From Nitrososphaerales archaeon TH5894 (lineage in GTDB: Archaea > Thermoproteota > Nitrososphaeria > Nitrososphaerales > Nitrososphaeraceae): a stretch of 8,340 bases of DNA. The notes under the pieces were generated by a model. It saw only the letters and a list, made by a program, of their open reading frames with translations. It was not told where the DNA came from and searched no databases. Position numbers and translations under genes: made by a program. The stretch spans positions 1 to 8,340 of the forward strand of contig JAATVK010000152.1 in the NCBI GenBank assembly GCA_014523485.1. The letters run 5' to 3'. This document shows positions 1-6,414 of this stretch, piece by piece (within the stretch, counting starts at the first letter, position 1; every line of letters begins with the position of its first letter).

Positions 1-10
1 AATAATTGGA

Positions 11-391
11 CTATTTTTCTAGTATTGCATATATTCTAGTTGGATTTTCTTTACTGCCCATTACCTGATTCTGTAAAGTGTTCTAAAGAATACCATTCTT
101 TCTTTACTATGTCAATAGCATGCCAAAACGGTGTCAATGTGCCCTTTGTTAACAAAAGAAGATCTTCATCACCTTTCAAAACAACGGTAGAACGGCTTTG
201 ATATTCAATTTCAATTAATGGGTTCGTTATCCTGAATAATTTTTACTAGGTCTACAGGAGAGGATTCAAGTTGTATTTTATTAACTTCTATTGTATTTTA
301 AGCATTAGAAGAAGAAACTATTGAATTTCCTAATATTCCAACTATGCTAAGCTTTAACATCAAATGAGAGAAATAACAACATTTTTCCCAT
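11..391 (-). pseudogene. Decayed gene for a small, probably exported protein of unknown function
   Basis: Read on the minus strand, this stretch gives one coherent protein of about 125 residues only if four lesions are repaired. A hydrophobic start (MGKMLLFLSF, ATG at 391-389) continues after a +1 shift near 361-364 as MLKLSIVGILGNSIVSSSNA, which looks like a signal peptide. An in-frame TAA follows at 300-298. The frame then reads NTIEVNKIQLESSPVDLVKI up to a GGG run at 220-222 (CCC on the coding strand). One surplus base there moves the frame to LIEIEYQSRSTVVLKGDEDL, ending in HAIDIVKKEWYSLEHFTESG. A surplus base in CCC at 57-59 (GGG on the coding strand) restores GSKENPTRIYAILEK and a TAG at 13-11. 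I do not recognise the family. The amino-acid texture and a single sensible repaired product argue for a real former gene. Base-calling errors in homopolymers could mimic the three shifts but not the TAA. Confidence 0.6.
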
Positions 392-541
392 AAAGTCTAA
401 ATTTGAAAAATACTAATAAAACTCATTCTATAAATTTCATATAGATCAATAGATTATCTATTATAATTATTTATAATTTAGATTTATTATAGTATAATTT
501 ACCTATTTATCTATAAACCACTACAACAACAAGTCAAGTCC

Positions 542-586
542 AGAAAAGTAAAAGAGAAAAGGCCAAAATCCTTTCTTTTACTTTCT
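542..586 (-). terminator. 3' hairpin of the zinc-ribbon gene
   Basis: Positions 542-555 pair with 574-586 (core AAAGTAAAAGA with TCTTTTACTTT, one A bulged). After a 3-base bulge, 559-562 pairs with 570-573, leaving a 7-base loop at 563-569. It starts 18 bases past the stop of the minus-strand gene at 604-807. That position suggests a transcription end or mRNA 3' stabiliser. Archaeal termination mainly needs T-rich tracts, so the function is inferred. Confidence 0.45.
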
Positions 587-603
587 CTCGGATAATAATT
601 ATC

Positions 604-807
604 TCAAGTCTGTATCCAAGAATGACCGTAAGTGCACCAAAAAGTTTTACTTAATGGAGGAGGAATAGTATTGGATTCTATATAGTTGCCATTTTCATCA
701 TAATATCCTCCAAATAATTTTTGAAAATGGCTTTTCCAATCAATCTCATAGACGAAACTTTTAAACCCAAGTTGTTTACAAATAGGACAGACAATTTTTT
801 CTTGCAT
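604..807 (-). CDS. Small zinc-ribbon-like protein, 67 residues
   Basis: This short soluble protein has an N-terminal CPIC pair (Cys7, Cys10) and a C-terminal CTYGH motif (Cys58, His62, followed by SW), a spacing that suits a CCCH zinc-ribbon-type site. Between them lies a polar, aromatic middle (EIDWKSHFQKLFGGYYDENG) and a proline run (IPPPL). There is no membrane segment or signal peptide. Small zinc-ribbon proteins of this kind are common in Nitrososphaerota and often of unknown role; nucleic-acid or protein binding is possible but not shown. It stands alone, with a TATA-like element about 34 bases upstream and a hairpin just after the stop. The ATG at 807 gives a complete motif set and no better start is available. 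I consider it a real gene with unknown function. Confidence 0.65.
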   Translation of the reverse strand: MQEKIVCPICKQLGFKSFVYEIDWKSHFQKLFGGYYDENGNYIESNTIPPPLSKTFWCTYGHSWIQT

Positions 808-836
808 GATTATGTTATAATAGTAACAGCAAATCT

Positions 837-844
837 AATATATC
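837..844 (-). promoter_or_regulatory. TATA-like element of the zinc-ribbon gene
   Basis: On the minus strand this reads GATATATT, centred about 34 bases before the ATG at 807. With archaeal spacing (TATA centre about 25 bases before the transcript start) it predicts a leader of roughly 9 bases. The surrounding DNA is very AT-rich, so chance is a real alternative. Confidence 0.3.
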
Positions 845-950
845 TTAATGTTCTTTCCTCTACTGAGGACAAACTAATAATTTAATCTTTTTATTCTTTA
901 TTGTGCATATATTTATGCAATAGCAAACCTCATTTATTGACTAAGATGTA

Positions 951-1005
951 AATATAATGATGGAGGTTACCAACAGCAGGCAGATCTAACATCCCTCATT
1001 ATATT
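951..1005. repeat. 10-bp inverted repeat around a GC-richer core, 3' of the integrase
   Basis: AATATAATGA at 951-960 is the exact reverse complement of TCATTATATT at 996-1005. The 35-base centre (961-995) is clearly richer in G and C than its surroundings. It sits 35 bases past the 3' end of the minus-strand integrase. It could be a 3' hairpin or part of an old attachment site; neither can be shown here. Confidence 0.35.
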
Positions 1006-1039
1006 ATTCAACATTCTTATTCTTGTTCTTTTGTTGTAA

Positions 1040-2032
1040 TTATTGAGTAATATATTTTTGTAAATGTTGTTCTATTTCTCCCTGTTTTCTGATTCTATCT
1101 CTTGTTGTTTGAAGCATGAGATCATGTTTCTCATCTTTTGTTTTTGAATTAGATTCTAATTCAAACTCACAATTGTATTTCCTTTCTTTATTTTTAATAC
1201 CCATCAAGTCATTAAATTTCTCTTCCAAATCACTAAATCTTTGAGCAATCTCCTTACTCATTATTGGTTCTTCTCTTTGAACCTCAACATATTCATCTAC
1301 CTTTGAAGTAAGGATTTTAATTTGTTCATCTTTTTCTTTCAATTTTTTATCGATTACATAATTTTGATAATCATCCTTTTCCTTTAGTTCTTGAACCTGT
1401 CTTGATAATCTATTTTCTTCATTTATGGTAAGTTCTGGAACTACTCTCGAATATTCTTCTAATAATTCTGATTCAGATGGTCGATAATAAGAAGAAGATA
1501 AGCAGATTTTACGGCCTAATAATATTTCTCTAACTTCGGGATTGATACGCTTATTTGCCATAATTGTGAATTTACGAAAGCCATGATTTTGCGAAACTAC
1601 TTTTCTATTTTTCTTGCTACCTGTTTGAGATTCAGTTAAAGGAATAACTTTACTAATTCCTGTCTTGATCAAGATTAGCCGTAAATAATAATTGAATGTA
1701 AATATTGACAAGTGTTTGGGGTTTTGTATATGCAACAAGTCATCCAATACAAAATCATCTCTTATTAATGGTGAATTATCATTTAGTTTCTCACAACATA
1801 TTTTACTTCTATATTCTTCTAAATACTCTCTAATGTAATTAGCACATTCTGGAGTTGTAAATGAATAGTATTCTGATTTGGTATTTTCATAAAATGTAAC
1901 TTGGTATAAACCATAGTTAGGATAATACTTTAGGTTCCTGATCTTGAGTGAAGGGATTGCACCTACTCTGCAACCAGTAGAAGCCATCAAAGTAATAAAC
2001 ACTTTAAATTTTAAATCAGAAACATCCAACAT
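1040..2032 (-). CDS. Tyrosine recombinase (integrase), N-terminally truncated, with C-terminal coiled coil
   Basis: The catalytic domain of a phage-integrase-type site-specific recombinase occupies residues 1-200. Visible active-site residues are Arg22 (TGCRVGA), probable Lys52 (NTKSEYYSF), His150 and Arg153 (HGFRK), and Tyr182 or Tyr183 (SSSYYRPSE). The second histidine, expected in a LLGH motif, is Arg174 here (LLGRK). After the domain, TINEENRLSRQVQELKEKDD opens a charged coiled coil running to about residue 280, an arrangement typical of integrases in Nitrososphaerota. The usual N-terminal core-binding domain is missing. The in-frame sequence upstream (to 2110) still looks like integrase but has no start codon and begins at a TAG. 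The annotated ATG lies inside the conserved stretch YTHDEIKKMLDV and is probably not the ancestral start. I infer a disabled remnant of a mobile element; a shortened protein could still bind DNA or partners. Confidence 0.8.
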   Translation of the reverse strand: MLDVSDLKFKVFITLMASTGCRVGAIPSLKIRNLKYYPNYGLYQVTFYENTKSEYYSFTTPECANYIREYLEEYRSKICCEKLNDNSPLIRDDFVLDDLLHIQNPKHLSIFTFNYYLRLILIKTGISKVIPLTESQTGSKKNRKVVSQNHGFRKFTIMANKRINPEVREILLGRKICLSSSYYRPSESELLEEYSRVVPELTINEENRLSRQVQELKEKDDYQNYVIDKKLKEKDEQIKILTSKVDEYVEVQREEPIMSKEIAQRFSDLEEKFNDLMGIKNKERKYNCEFELESNSKTKDEKHDLMLQTTRDRIRKQGEIEQHLQKYITQ

Positions 2033-2110
2033 CTTTTTGATCTCATCGTGAGTATAACCTCTATCCTTTATTGTTTTGCCTATCTTTGTCTTCTTTTGTA
2101 ATTTGTGAGT
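2033..2110 (-). pseudogene. Orphaned 5' part of the integrase reading frame
   Basis: These 26 codons run in frame into the integrase ATG and end with KDRGYTHDEIKK, the familiar opening of the recombinase catalytic domain just before its first helices. There is no ATG, GTG or TTG in the segment, and a TAG at 2113-2111 closes it. It marks where the upstream domain was cut off or decayed. I found no convincing core-binding domain in any minus-strand frame up to 2280. Confidence 0.5.
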
Positions 2111-2186
2111 CTAAAAGGAAAAAGTCACCAGTTATAACTACCGATTTTAATTTATTTATTTTATATTTATTCTAGTGTAGAATAAA

Positions 2187-2207
2187 AGTGACCCTTCTGG
2201 GGTCACT
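2187..2207 (-). terminator. Perfect 8-bp GC-rich hairpin with a T-rich tail on the minus strand
   Basis: AGTGACCC (2187-2194) and GGGTCACT (2200-2207) form a perfect stem around a 5-base loop. On the minus strand the stem runs straight into TTTATTCT, the shape of an intrinsic terminator. It is by far the most GC-rich stem in the spacer. No minus-strand gene is visible upstream of it, so a site left by the neighbouring recombinase is a rival reading. Confidence 0.45.
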
Positions 2208-2294
2208 CATGAAACGAAACTACTGAACAACTGGATATTAATCATCCTTTTGTCTGTTTTACTTTATTATTTGAATATGAATAATAATTTTGTG

Positions 2295-2313
2295 GTACAT
2301 TCGATGAATGTAC
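2295..2313. repeat. Perfect 8-bp palindrome with 3-base centre
   Basis: GTACATTC (2295-2302) and GAATGTAC (2306-2313) flank GAT. Dyads of this size suit a dimeric regulator or a recombinase binding site. It lies 250 bases before the pyruvate-kinase-like gene, too far to overlap its likely promoter. No second copy was seen in the window. Confidence 0.4.
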
Positions 2314-2537
2314 AATATTATCTACTATTATTACACACGTCGTATCTTTGGATGTAATTGTTTTCCTCTTATTTTAAAACAATCCTTAATAGCCGAGTTA
2401 TAATATGGCTCTGTTAAGTTAAGAAAAATTTATGAATAAAATAAGAAAATATTCTAAAATTAGACCCGGAATATAATAGAAAAATAGAACATACTACCGC
2501 TTTATCCATAAAGTTAACAGGCTTCAATAATAATATC

Positions 2538-2545
2538 ATATAAAA
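2538..2545 (+). promoter_or_regulatory. TATA box of the pyruvate-kinase-like gene
   Basis: ATATAAAA is centred about 22 bases before the ATG at 2564. This is close to the archaeal spacing for a transcript that starts at or very near the start codon, so the gene is probably leaderless. It supports 2564 over the later ATGs at 2576 and 2585. Confidence 0.45.
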
Positions 2546-2563
2546 ATGCTATATATCACTTAA

Positions 2564-4558
2564 ATGTATAATTTTATGAGGAGTATGACTTTAAGTTCTG
2601 ATAATAACCATGAATCTAATCATCCAATTTTACTTTCCAATGAGCAGAAACAATTAGGAAAGGATCTATATAAATTATATCGAGAAATAATATCAGAGGC
2701 AGAAAAAATTAAAAATTATTATAAAGAAAATAATGCTAATTTACAATACGAAAATTGGAGTGCGGATAATCTAATATGCTATCTATCATTAAGAAAGAAA
2801 AATATTGAGGATCTTCAATTAAGATTAGCTGAAGATGGACTTTCCTCTTTGGGGAGATTAGAAAATCATGTATTGGTTAATTTCGAACAAATTCTGAAAC
2901 ATTTTGGATATTTACCTAATATCAATACACAACTCAAAAAAATAAGTTATGATGATGCCCAATTGACTATATTTAATCGCAGTACTTTGTTACTAGGACG
3001 ACCTAGGAAAAGTAGAACAACACGTATTATGGTCACTATTGATATAGATATTGCATATCAACCACTGTTGCTAGAACAATTGTTAATCAATGGAATGGAT
3101 ATTGTAAGAATTAACTGTGCATACGACACTGAAAAAGAGTGGAAAGTTATCATAAATTCCATTAGAAAGGCGGAAGAACGATTGATCCAGAAAGGTCAAG
3201 AGATTGAAAGAAAATGTAGAATAGTTATGGATTTGAACGGCCCTAAAATTAGAATAGAACCGATGAGCCTGGCAAGTATGCCCTTAAAAATTTCTGTTCC
3301 AAAAGATATTTACGGGAAAGCGGTTAAACTTGTTGAAGGATTTTTAGATTGTGAAGCAAAATATACAGAAAAAATAAACTTAGTAGGAGTTCATCCAAGC
3401 TTTATAATTGCAATATCAAATAGAAAGAATGAGTTAACCAACCTAAAAGTTGGAGAAAGATTAGCGCTACATGATTCTAGAGGACGATATAGAACAATTA
3501 CTGTTCTTGAAAAAATAAGCCAAAGTAGAATTCGTGTAGGCATTGATAAAACATTATATCTTCAAGAAGGATTAACTTTACAGAGAGAAAAAAATAATTC
3601 AACTGATTTTCACATAGAAAATGCTGATAAAAATCTATCACCATATTCTTTTAGTGAAGTTCTAGATGAGTTAGTGATAGGACCAATTAGGCCTCACCCT
3701 ATCGAGCTGGAAGTAAAATCTGGGGATAGATTATTGCTTTACAAAAAATATATGGAAGGTCATCCTGCTACGAAAGATCGTCCTGCTGGAATAAGTTGTA
3801 GCATGCCAGAAGTTTTAAACAAAATTCAGATAAATCATAAAGTCTTTATTGATGATGGAAAAATTGCTTCAATAGTAAAATCAATAAATGATGGATATAT
3901 AGAATTAGAAATCATATATCCTGAAAGTACTACTGCAAAAATTAGATCAGATAAAGGACTGAACTTTCCTGATTCAAATTTAGGAATATCTGCAATAACA
4001 TCAAGGGATATCGAGAATTTAAAATTCATTGTAAAACACGCAAGTGCTGTTGGGGTGTCATTCACTAATGATCCAGAAGATATACGTTCCTTGTACAAGG
4101 AAATATTAAATCTAGGGTATCCTGATTTTGGAATAATAGCAAAGATAGAAACTCATAATGCCATACATAATTTAGCAAGAATTATTTTGACTGGTCTTAC
4201 CATCCCAAAATTTGGAATACTAATTGCCAGAGGAGATCTTGCTATAGAAATAGGATTTGAGAATTTATCTTTAATTCAAGAGGATATTCTATGTCTTTGT
4301 GAAGCTGCTCATGTACCAGTCATTTTAGCCACTCAAATCCTTGAAACTTTGGCTAAGAGTGGTTTGCCTACAAGAGCTGAAATTACAGATGCGGCTAGAG
4401 GTCAAAGAGCAGAATGTGTAATGCTAAATAAGGGAAAATATATAACAGAAGCAGTAAAAATTCTTTCAACCTTGCTAAAAACAGAACAAAGACATAACAT
4501 AAAGAAACGCCAAATATTTAGAGAATTTACATGGCAGAATGAAGTATTTGATATTTAA
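2564..4558 (+). CDS. Long pyruvate-kinase-like protein with N-terminal extension and no C-terminal regulatory domain
   Basis: This 664-residue protein belongs to the long branch of the pyruvate kinase family (COG0469). Residues 25-145 form the helical extension typical of that branch (YLSLRKKNIEDLQLRLAEDG, then LSSLGR). The barrel starts near 152. Kinase-family motifs visible are GMDIVRIN (Arg182), MDLNGPKIR (222-230), FIDDGK (428-433), AKIET with Lys527 and Glu529, ARGDLAIE with Asp558, and ATQILET (Thr590) followed by PTRAEITDAARG. Residues about 295-345 (GERLALHDSRGR) belong to an inserted segment also known in this branch. Two departures from true pyruvate kinase stand out: DTKGPEIR reads DLNGPKIR, so the lysine is Asn225, and the MLSGETA loop reads MLNKGKY without its glutamate. 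The usual C-terminal allosteric domain is absent. Phosphoenolpyruvate binding is plausible, but ATP synthesis is uncertain. It stands alone behind a TATA box. Alternative starts at 2576 and 2585 would trim only a few residues. Confidence 0.88.
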   Translation: MYNFMRSMTLSSDNNHESNHPILLSNEQKQLGKDLYKLYREIISEAEKIKNYYKENNANLQYENWSADNLICYLSLRKKNIEDLQLRLAEDGLSSLGRLENHVLVNFEQILKHFGYLPNINTQLKKISYDDAQLTIFNRSTLLLGRPRKSRTTRIMVTIDIDIAYQPLLLEQLLINGMDIVRINCAYDTEKEWKVIINSIRKAEERLIQKGQEIERKCRIVMDLNGPKIRIEPMSLASMPLKISVPKDIYGKAVKLVEGFLDCEAKYTEKINLVGVHPSFIIAISNRKNELTNLKVGERLALHDSRGRYRTITVLEKISQSRIRVGIDKTLYLQEGLTLQREKNNSTDFHIENADKNLSPYSFSEVLDELVIGPIRPHPIELEVKSGDRLLLYKKYMEGHPATKDRPAGISCSMPEVLNKIQINHKVFIDDGKIASIVKSINDGYIELEIIYPESTTAKIRSDKGLNFPDSNLGISAITSRDIENLKFIVKHASAVGVSFTNDPEDIRSLYKEILNLGYPDFGIIAKIETHNAIHNLARIILTGLTIPKFGILIARGDLAIEIGFENLSLIQEDILCLCEAAHVPVILATQILETLAKSGLPTRAEITDAARGQRAECVMLNKGKYITEAVKILSTLLKTEQRHNIKKRQIFREFTWQNEVFDI

Positions 4559-4911
4559 GAAAAAAAATGTAACTGTTAAAAAATAAAATAAAATAAAAGA
4601 AAACAGTAAATCATCTAATATAATATCATTCTAGAAGAATTTATCTTATATATTAATTACCGCCCCTTTTTATATACATAATTATTTTAATTCTATACCC
4701 TTATTGTTAATATTATTATTTATTCAATTGTTGAATTGTATCCTTATTTTATCAAATATTCTTTAGCCTTTTGTTTATATTCTTGATATGGGTATACATT
4801 GCAATTATAATAATAGTATTACTGCTATAGATATAGTGCTAACTATTATCAATTATATGATAACATTGCAAAAGTCTCTTAATCCTAATAAATAATATTG
4901 CTTATTAATCA
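4559..4911. other. AT-rich spacer after the pyruvate-kinase-like gene
   Basis: No supportable gene was seen. A weak 6-bp inverted repeat (ACTGTT 4572-4577, AACAGT 4602-4607) and a T5 run at 4667-4671 are candidates for the transcription end of the preceding gene. A minus-strand open stretch without a start codon (4744-4818) ends in YQEYKQKAKEYLIK, which has a protein-like texture and may be the tail of a lost gene. Confidence 0.5.
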
Positions 4912-5025
4912 ATGGGAAGGTCACATAATTCTAAGTCTAAAGCTAAAATATTGATAATAGATGATAGACATTACTAATTTATTTGCAAGATTTTAGAATA
5001 CAATGACTATATTGTAGATCTATAA
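4912..5025 (+). pseudogene. Broken receiver-domain (response regulator) fragment
   Basis: An ATG at 4912 opens MGRSHNSKSKAKILIIDD, an exact match in style to the first strand and acidic pocket of a CheY-like receiver, followed by a stop at 4975. A neighbouring frame carries DITNLF (4968-4985), and the original frame resumes with CKILEYNDYIVDL before a second stop at 5023. Pieced together, these reproduce the receiver pattern of the intact minus-strand gene at 5156-5587 (VDDDYDINHLFKIFLEHDGY). Everything after the first helix and second strand is gone, including the phosphorylated aspartate. It is a dead fragment, perhaps of a duplicated or separately acquired receiver gene. No TATA box was confidently placed. 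Confidence 0.62.
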
Positions 5026-5122
5026 TGTTAATAAAAATAATAATAAAAAATAATAAAATACACAAATCATCATAACTAGTCTAATTTTTTCATAAACATG
5101 CTATTCTATATCAATAATAAAT

Positions 5123-5140
5123 AAAAAAATTCGTTTTTTT
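5123..5140. terminator. A7-TTCG-T7 palindrome, probable two-way terminator
   Basis: Seven A (5123-5129), the loop TTCG, then seven T (5134-5140) form a perfect palindrome. Each strand therefore carries a T7 run. It lies 16 bases past the stop of the minus-strand receiver gene and about 100 bases past the broken plus-strand receiver. T-rich tracts are the main archaeal termination signal, so it could end transcription from both sides. Confidence 0.5.
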
Positions 5141-5155
5141 CTATTCTAATATTAC

Positions 5156-5587
5156 TTAAAAAATATTGTTAATAGTTAATTTATTTCTGCTTTTATTCTC
5201 ATTCTCTTCCAATAAAAAAAGTGAATCAACTTTCTTTCTTAATTCATTTAACAGAATTGGTTTGTATATAACTATATTTTCAATTTTTGGAATATGATTT
5301 TTTAGTTGTTGTATATATTCATTATTTGCAGTGATAAACCAAATCAATATGTTGTCATCTATTTTCTTTAATTTATGATATAACATCATTCCATCCATTT
5401 TAGGCATCTTCAAATCCAATAAAACAAGATCATATTTGTCTTTTCTAAAGAAAAAAAGTGCATCTATAGGGTAGGTAAAAGCATGTACTCTATATCCATC
5501 ATGTTCTAAAAATATTTTAAATAGGTGATTAATATCATAATCATCATCTACTATCATTATCCTTTTTTTTTCATTTTTAATATACAT
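5156..5587 (-). CDS. Single-domain response regulator (CheY-like receiver)
   Basis: The 143-residue protein is a receiver domain with no attached output domain. It shows the acidic pocket Asp14-Asp15-Asp16 (IMIVDDDYD), the phosphorylation site Asp58 (LVLLDLKMPKMDG), the conserved Thr86 (WFITANN) and Lys109 (IYKPI). All catalytic positions are present, so it should accept phosphate from a histidine kinase and relay it by protein contact. The tail after residue 125 (LLEENENKSRNKLTINNIF) is polar and probably disordered. No histidine kinase is encoded in the window, so it must pair with one elsewhere. Stand-alone receivers of this kind are numerous in soil Nitrososphaerota. A TTTATAATAAT stretch lies directly before the ATG, too close for a normal TATA box at this start, and no other clear promoter was seen. 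A broken receiver fragment lies opposite it at 4912-5025. Confidence 0.88.
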   Translation of the reverse strand: MYIKNEKKRIMIVDDDYDINHLFKIFLEHDGYRVHAFTYPIDALFFFRKDKYDLVLLDLKMPKMDGMMLYHKLKKIDDNILIWFITANNEYIQQLKNHIPKIENIVIYKPILLNELRKKVDSLFLLEENENKSRNKLTINNIF

Positions 5588-5709
5588 ATTATTATAAACA
5601 ATAAAAAATGAACACCATAGCTTATTAAGGTTTGAGATAATTTAGATTAGGTCTTACAATAATAATAATAGATTATTTTTAAAATTAAAATATAATCAAA
5701 AATGATTCA

Positions 5710-5739
5710 AAAAGTCATAGTTAAGAGGAAATGACTTTT
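5710..5739 (-). terminator. 9-bp hairpin, possible minus-strand terminator
   Basis: AAAAGTCAT (5710-5718) and ATGACTTTT (5731-5739) pair perfectly around a 12-base loop. On the minus strand the stem ends in a run of five T. It lies downstream of the possible small peptide at 5881-5946 and about 120 bases before the start of the receiver gene, so it could separate the two. Confidence 0.35.
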
Positions 5740-5845
5740 ACATATAATCAATAGAGAGCATAGTAGAACCAACTAATTACTATACAAGTTTAAATTAAAT
5801 CTATTAATGATAAAGTATTCATATTGTCTTTAAATGGGAGCAGCG

Positions 5846-5861
5846 TTCTTAAGATTAAGAA
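5846..5861. repeat. 16-base near-perfect palindrome
   Basis: TTCTTAA (5846-5852) and TTAAGAA (5855-5861) flank the two bases GA. The size suits a dimeric helix-turn-helix operator. It also overlaps the shifted reading frame of the possible small peptide on the minus strand, so chance cannot be excluded in DNA this AT-rich. Confidence 0.3.
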
Positions 5862-5880
5862 TTTACAGTGATTAGAAAAC

Positions 5881-5946
5881 CTACCTTTTAGAGATATCTT
5901 TTAATTCTACCGTATTTGCATCACAAATTTGACATGTAACAGACAT
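5881..5946 (-). pseudogene. Possible small CxxC peptide, or start of a frameshifted zinc-binding protein
   Basis: The minus-strand ATG at 5946 gives MSVTCQICDANTVELKDISK, then one residue and a TAG. CQIC is a typical first knuckle of a zinc ribbon. One frame over, the sequence stays open past the stop (GRFSNHCKFLILRTLLPFKD and on to about 5800) and supplies a His-Cys pair that could be the second knuckle. Either this is a 21-residue peptide, or a small zinc protein broken by a one-base shift, the damage seen elsewhere in the window. The evidence is thin. Confidence 0.3.
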
Positions 5947-6093
5947 TGCTTTACATATTACATTATGTATCAATGATGATATTTAGAACATTAAAAAATC
6001 CTCTCTTTACAATCAATGATGGCTATGGCTTGTTAAATTTTAAACATTCATATAAGAAATCCTAATACGTCGATACATAATTTTAAGTGTTGA

Positions 6094-6100
6094 TATATAA
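6094..6100 (+). promoter_or_regulatory. TATA box candidate for the four-cysteine gene pair
   Basis: TATATAA is centred 39 bases before the ATG at 6136, predicting a leader of about 13 bases. A second candidate, TATAAT at 6113-6118, lies about 21 bases before the ATG and would give a leaderless transcript. No Shine-Dalgarno sequence precedes 6136, which fits either case. Confidence 0.4.
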
Positions 6101-6135
6101 AGCAATATTAAGTATAATTACCTTATTTATTATAT

Positions 6136-6414
6136 ATGTCTTCGAATTTTTTATCTACACAAAAGATTCCTCAACAGGCTACTGAACATAATAAATTAAC
6201 AAAAGTTACCTCTGGCTATATGGAAATTGAGGAGTTTAAAGATACAGATACTCATAAAGGATATTTCTGTTATAACTGTGACTATTTTATCAAACCCGAA
6301 CATTGTATGATTGTAACAGATGAAGGTCAAGATATAGATGGTAATATTTCTGGCAAAATACTCCCATATGCTGTATGCTCTTTATGGACACCAAATGAAA
6401 AGGAGATAAAGTGA
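6136..6414 (+). CDS. Four-cysteine HiPIP-like protein A, 92 residues
   Basis: After a polar N-terminus, residues 27-86 form a compact unit with cysteines 45, 48, 57 and 81 in the pattern C-x2-C-x8-C-x23-C (FCYNCDYFI, then HCMIV, then VCSLWTP). This order, with a final Cys-Ser-Leu-Trp, resembles the cluster-binding part of high-potential iron-sulfur proteins, though the spacing differs and it lacks the usual export signal. An iron-sulfur cluster or a zinc site could be held by these residues; the sequence does not decide. The protein is predicted soluble and cytoplasmic. The next gene encodes a clear paralogue and overlaps it by four bases (GTGA), so the two are probably cotranscribed and perhaps interact. 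No cognate oxidoreductase is visible in the window. The exact function is unknown to me. Confidence 0.72.
   Translation: MSSNFLSTQKIPQQATEHNKLTKVTSGYMEIEEFKDTDTHKGYFCYNCDYFIKPEHCMIVTDEGQDIDGNISGKILPYAVCSLWTPNEKEIK
6401..6405 (+). promoter_or_regulatory. Shine-Dalgarno sequence inside gene A that selects the GTG start of gene B
   Basis: AGGAG lies 5 bases before the GTG at 6411 and 17 bases before the ATG at 6423. The spacing favours the GTG and suggests coupled translation with the gene ending at 6414. Few genes in this window show such a site, as expected where first genes are leaderless and internal genes are not. Confidence 0.5.

Larger units (their letters stand above)
2114..2563. other. 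Intergenic spacer between integrase remnant and pyruvate-kinase-like gene
   Basis: No credible gene was seen on either strand in these 450 bases. The spacer holds two perfect 8-bp hairpins (listed separately), a GGCTCTGTTAAG stretch near 2408 that loosely resembles an insertion-sequence end but has no partner, and the TATA box of the downstream gene. The sequence is otherwise very AT-rich. Confidence 0.6.
5588..6135. other. Intergenic spacer between receiver gene and four-cysteine gene pair
   Basis: These 548 bases hold no confident gene. They contain two perfect inverted repeats (5710-5739 and 5846-5861), a possible minus-strand CxxC peptide at 5881-5946 and TATA-like elements before the gene at 6136. 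The rest is AT-rich without a recognisable pattern. Confidence 0.5.

Noticed and set aside
930..992. Minus-strand 20-codon frame MLDLPAVGNLHHYIYILVNK with a GC-richer start
   Set aside because: Protein-like texture, but too short, without promoter or partner motifs, and overlapping the inverted repeat at 951-1005. It could be a gene remnant; not enough to annotate.
2400..2440. GGCTCTGTTAAG, reminiscent of an insertion-sequence terminal repeat
   Set aside because: No inverted partner, no transposase and no target duplication were found nearby.
3835..4098. 87-codon open frame on the minus strand inside the pyruvate-kinase-like gene
   Set aside because: It lies wholly antisense to conserved barrel motifs of a clear gene and has no recognisable features of its own.
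4744..4818. Minus-strand open stretch ending YQEYKQKAKEYLIK
   Set aside because: It looks like the tail of a protein but has no start codon, no identifiable family and a stop just upstream.
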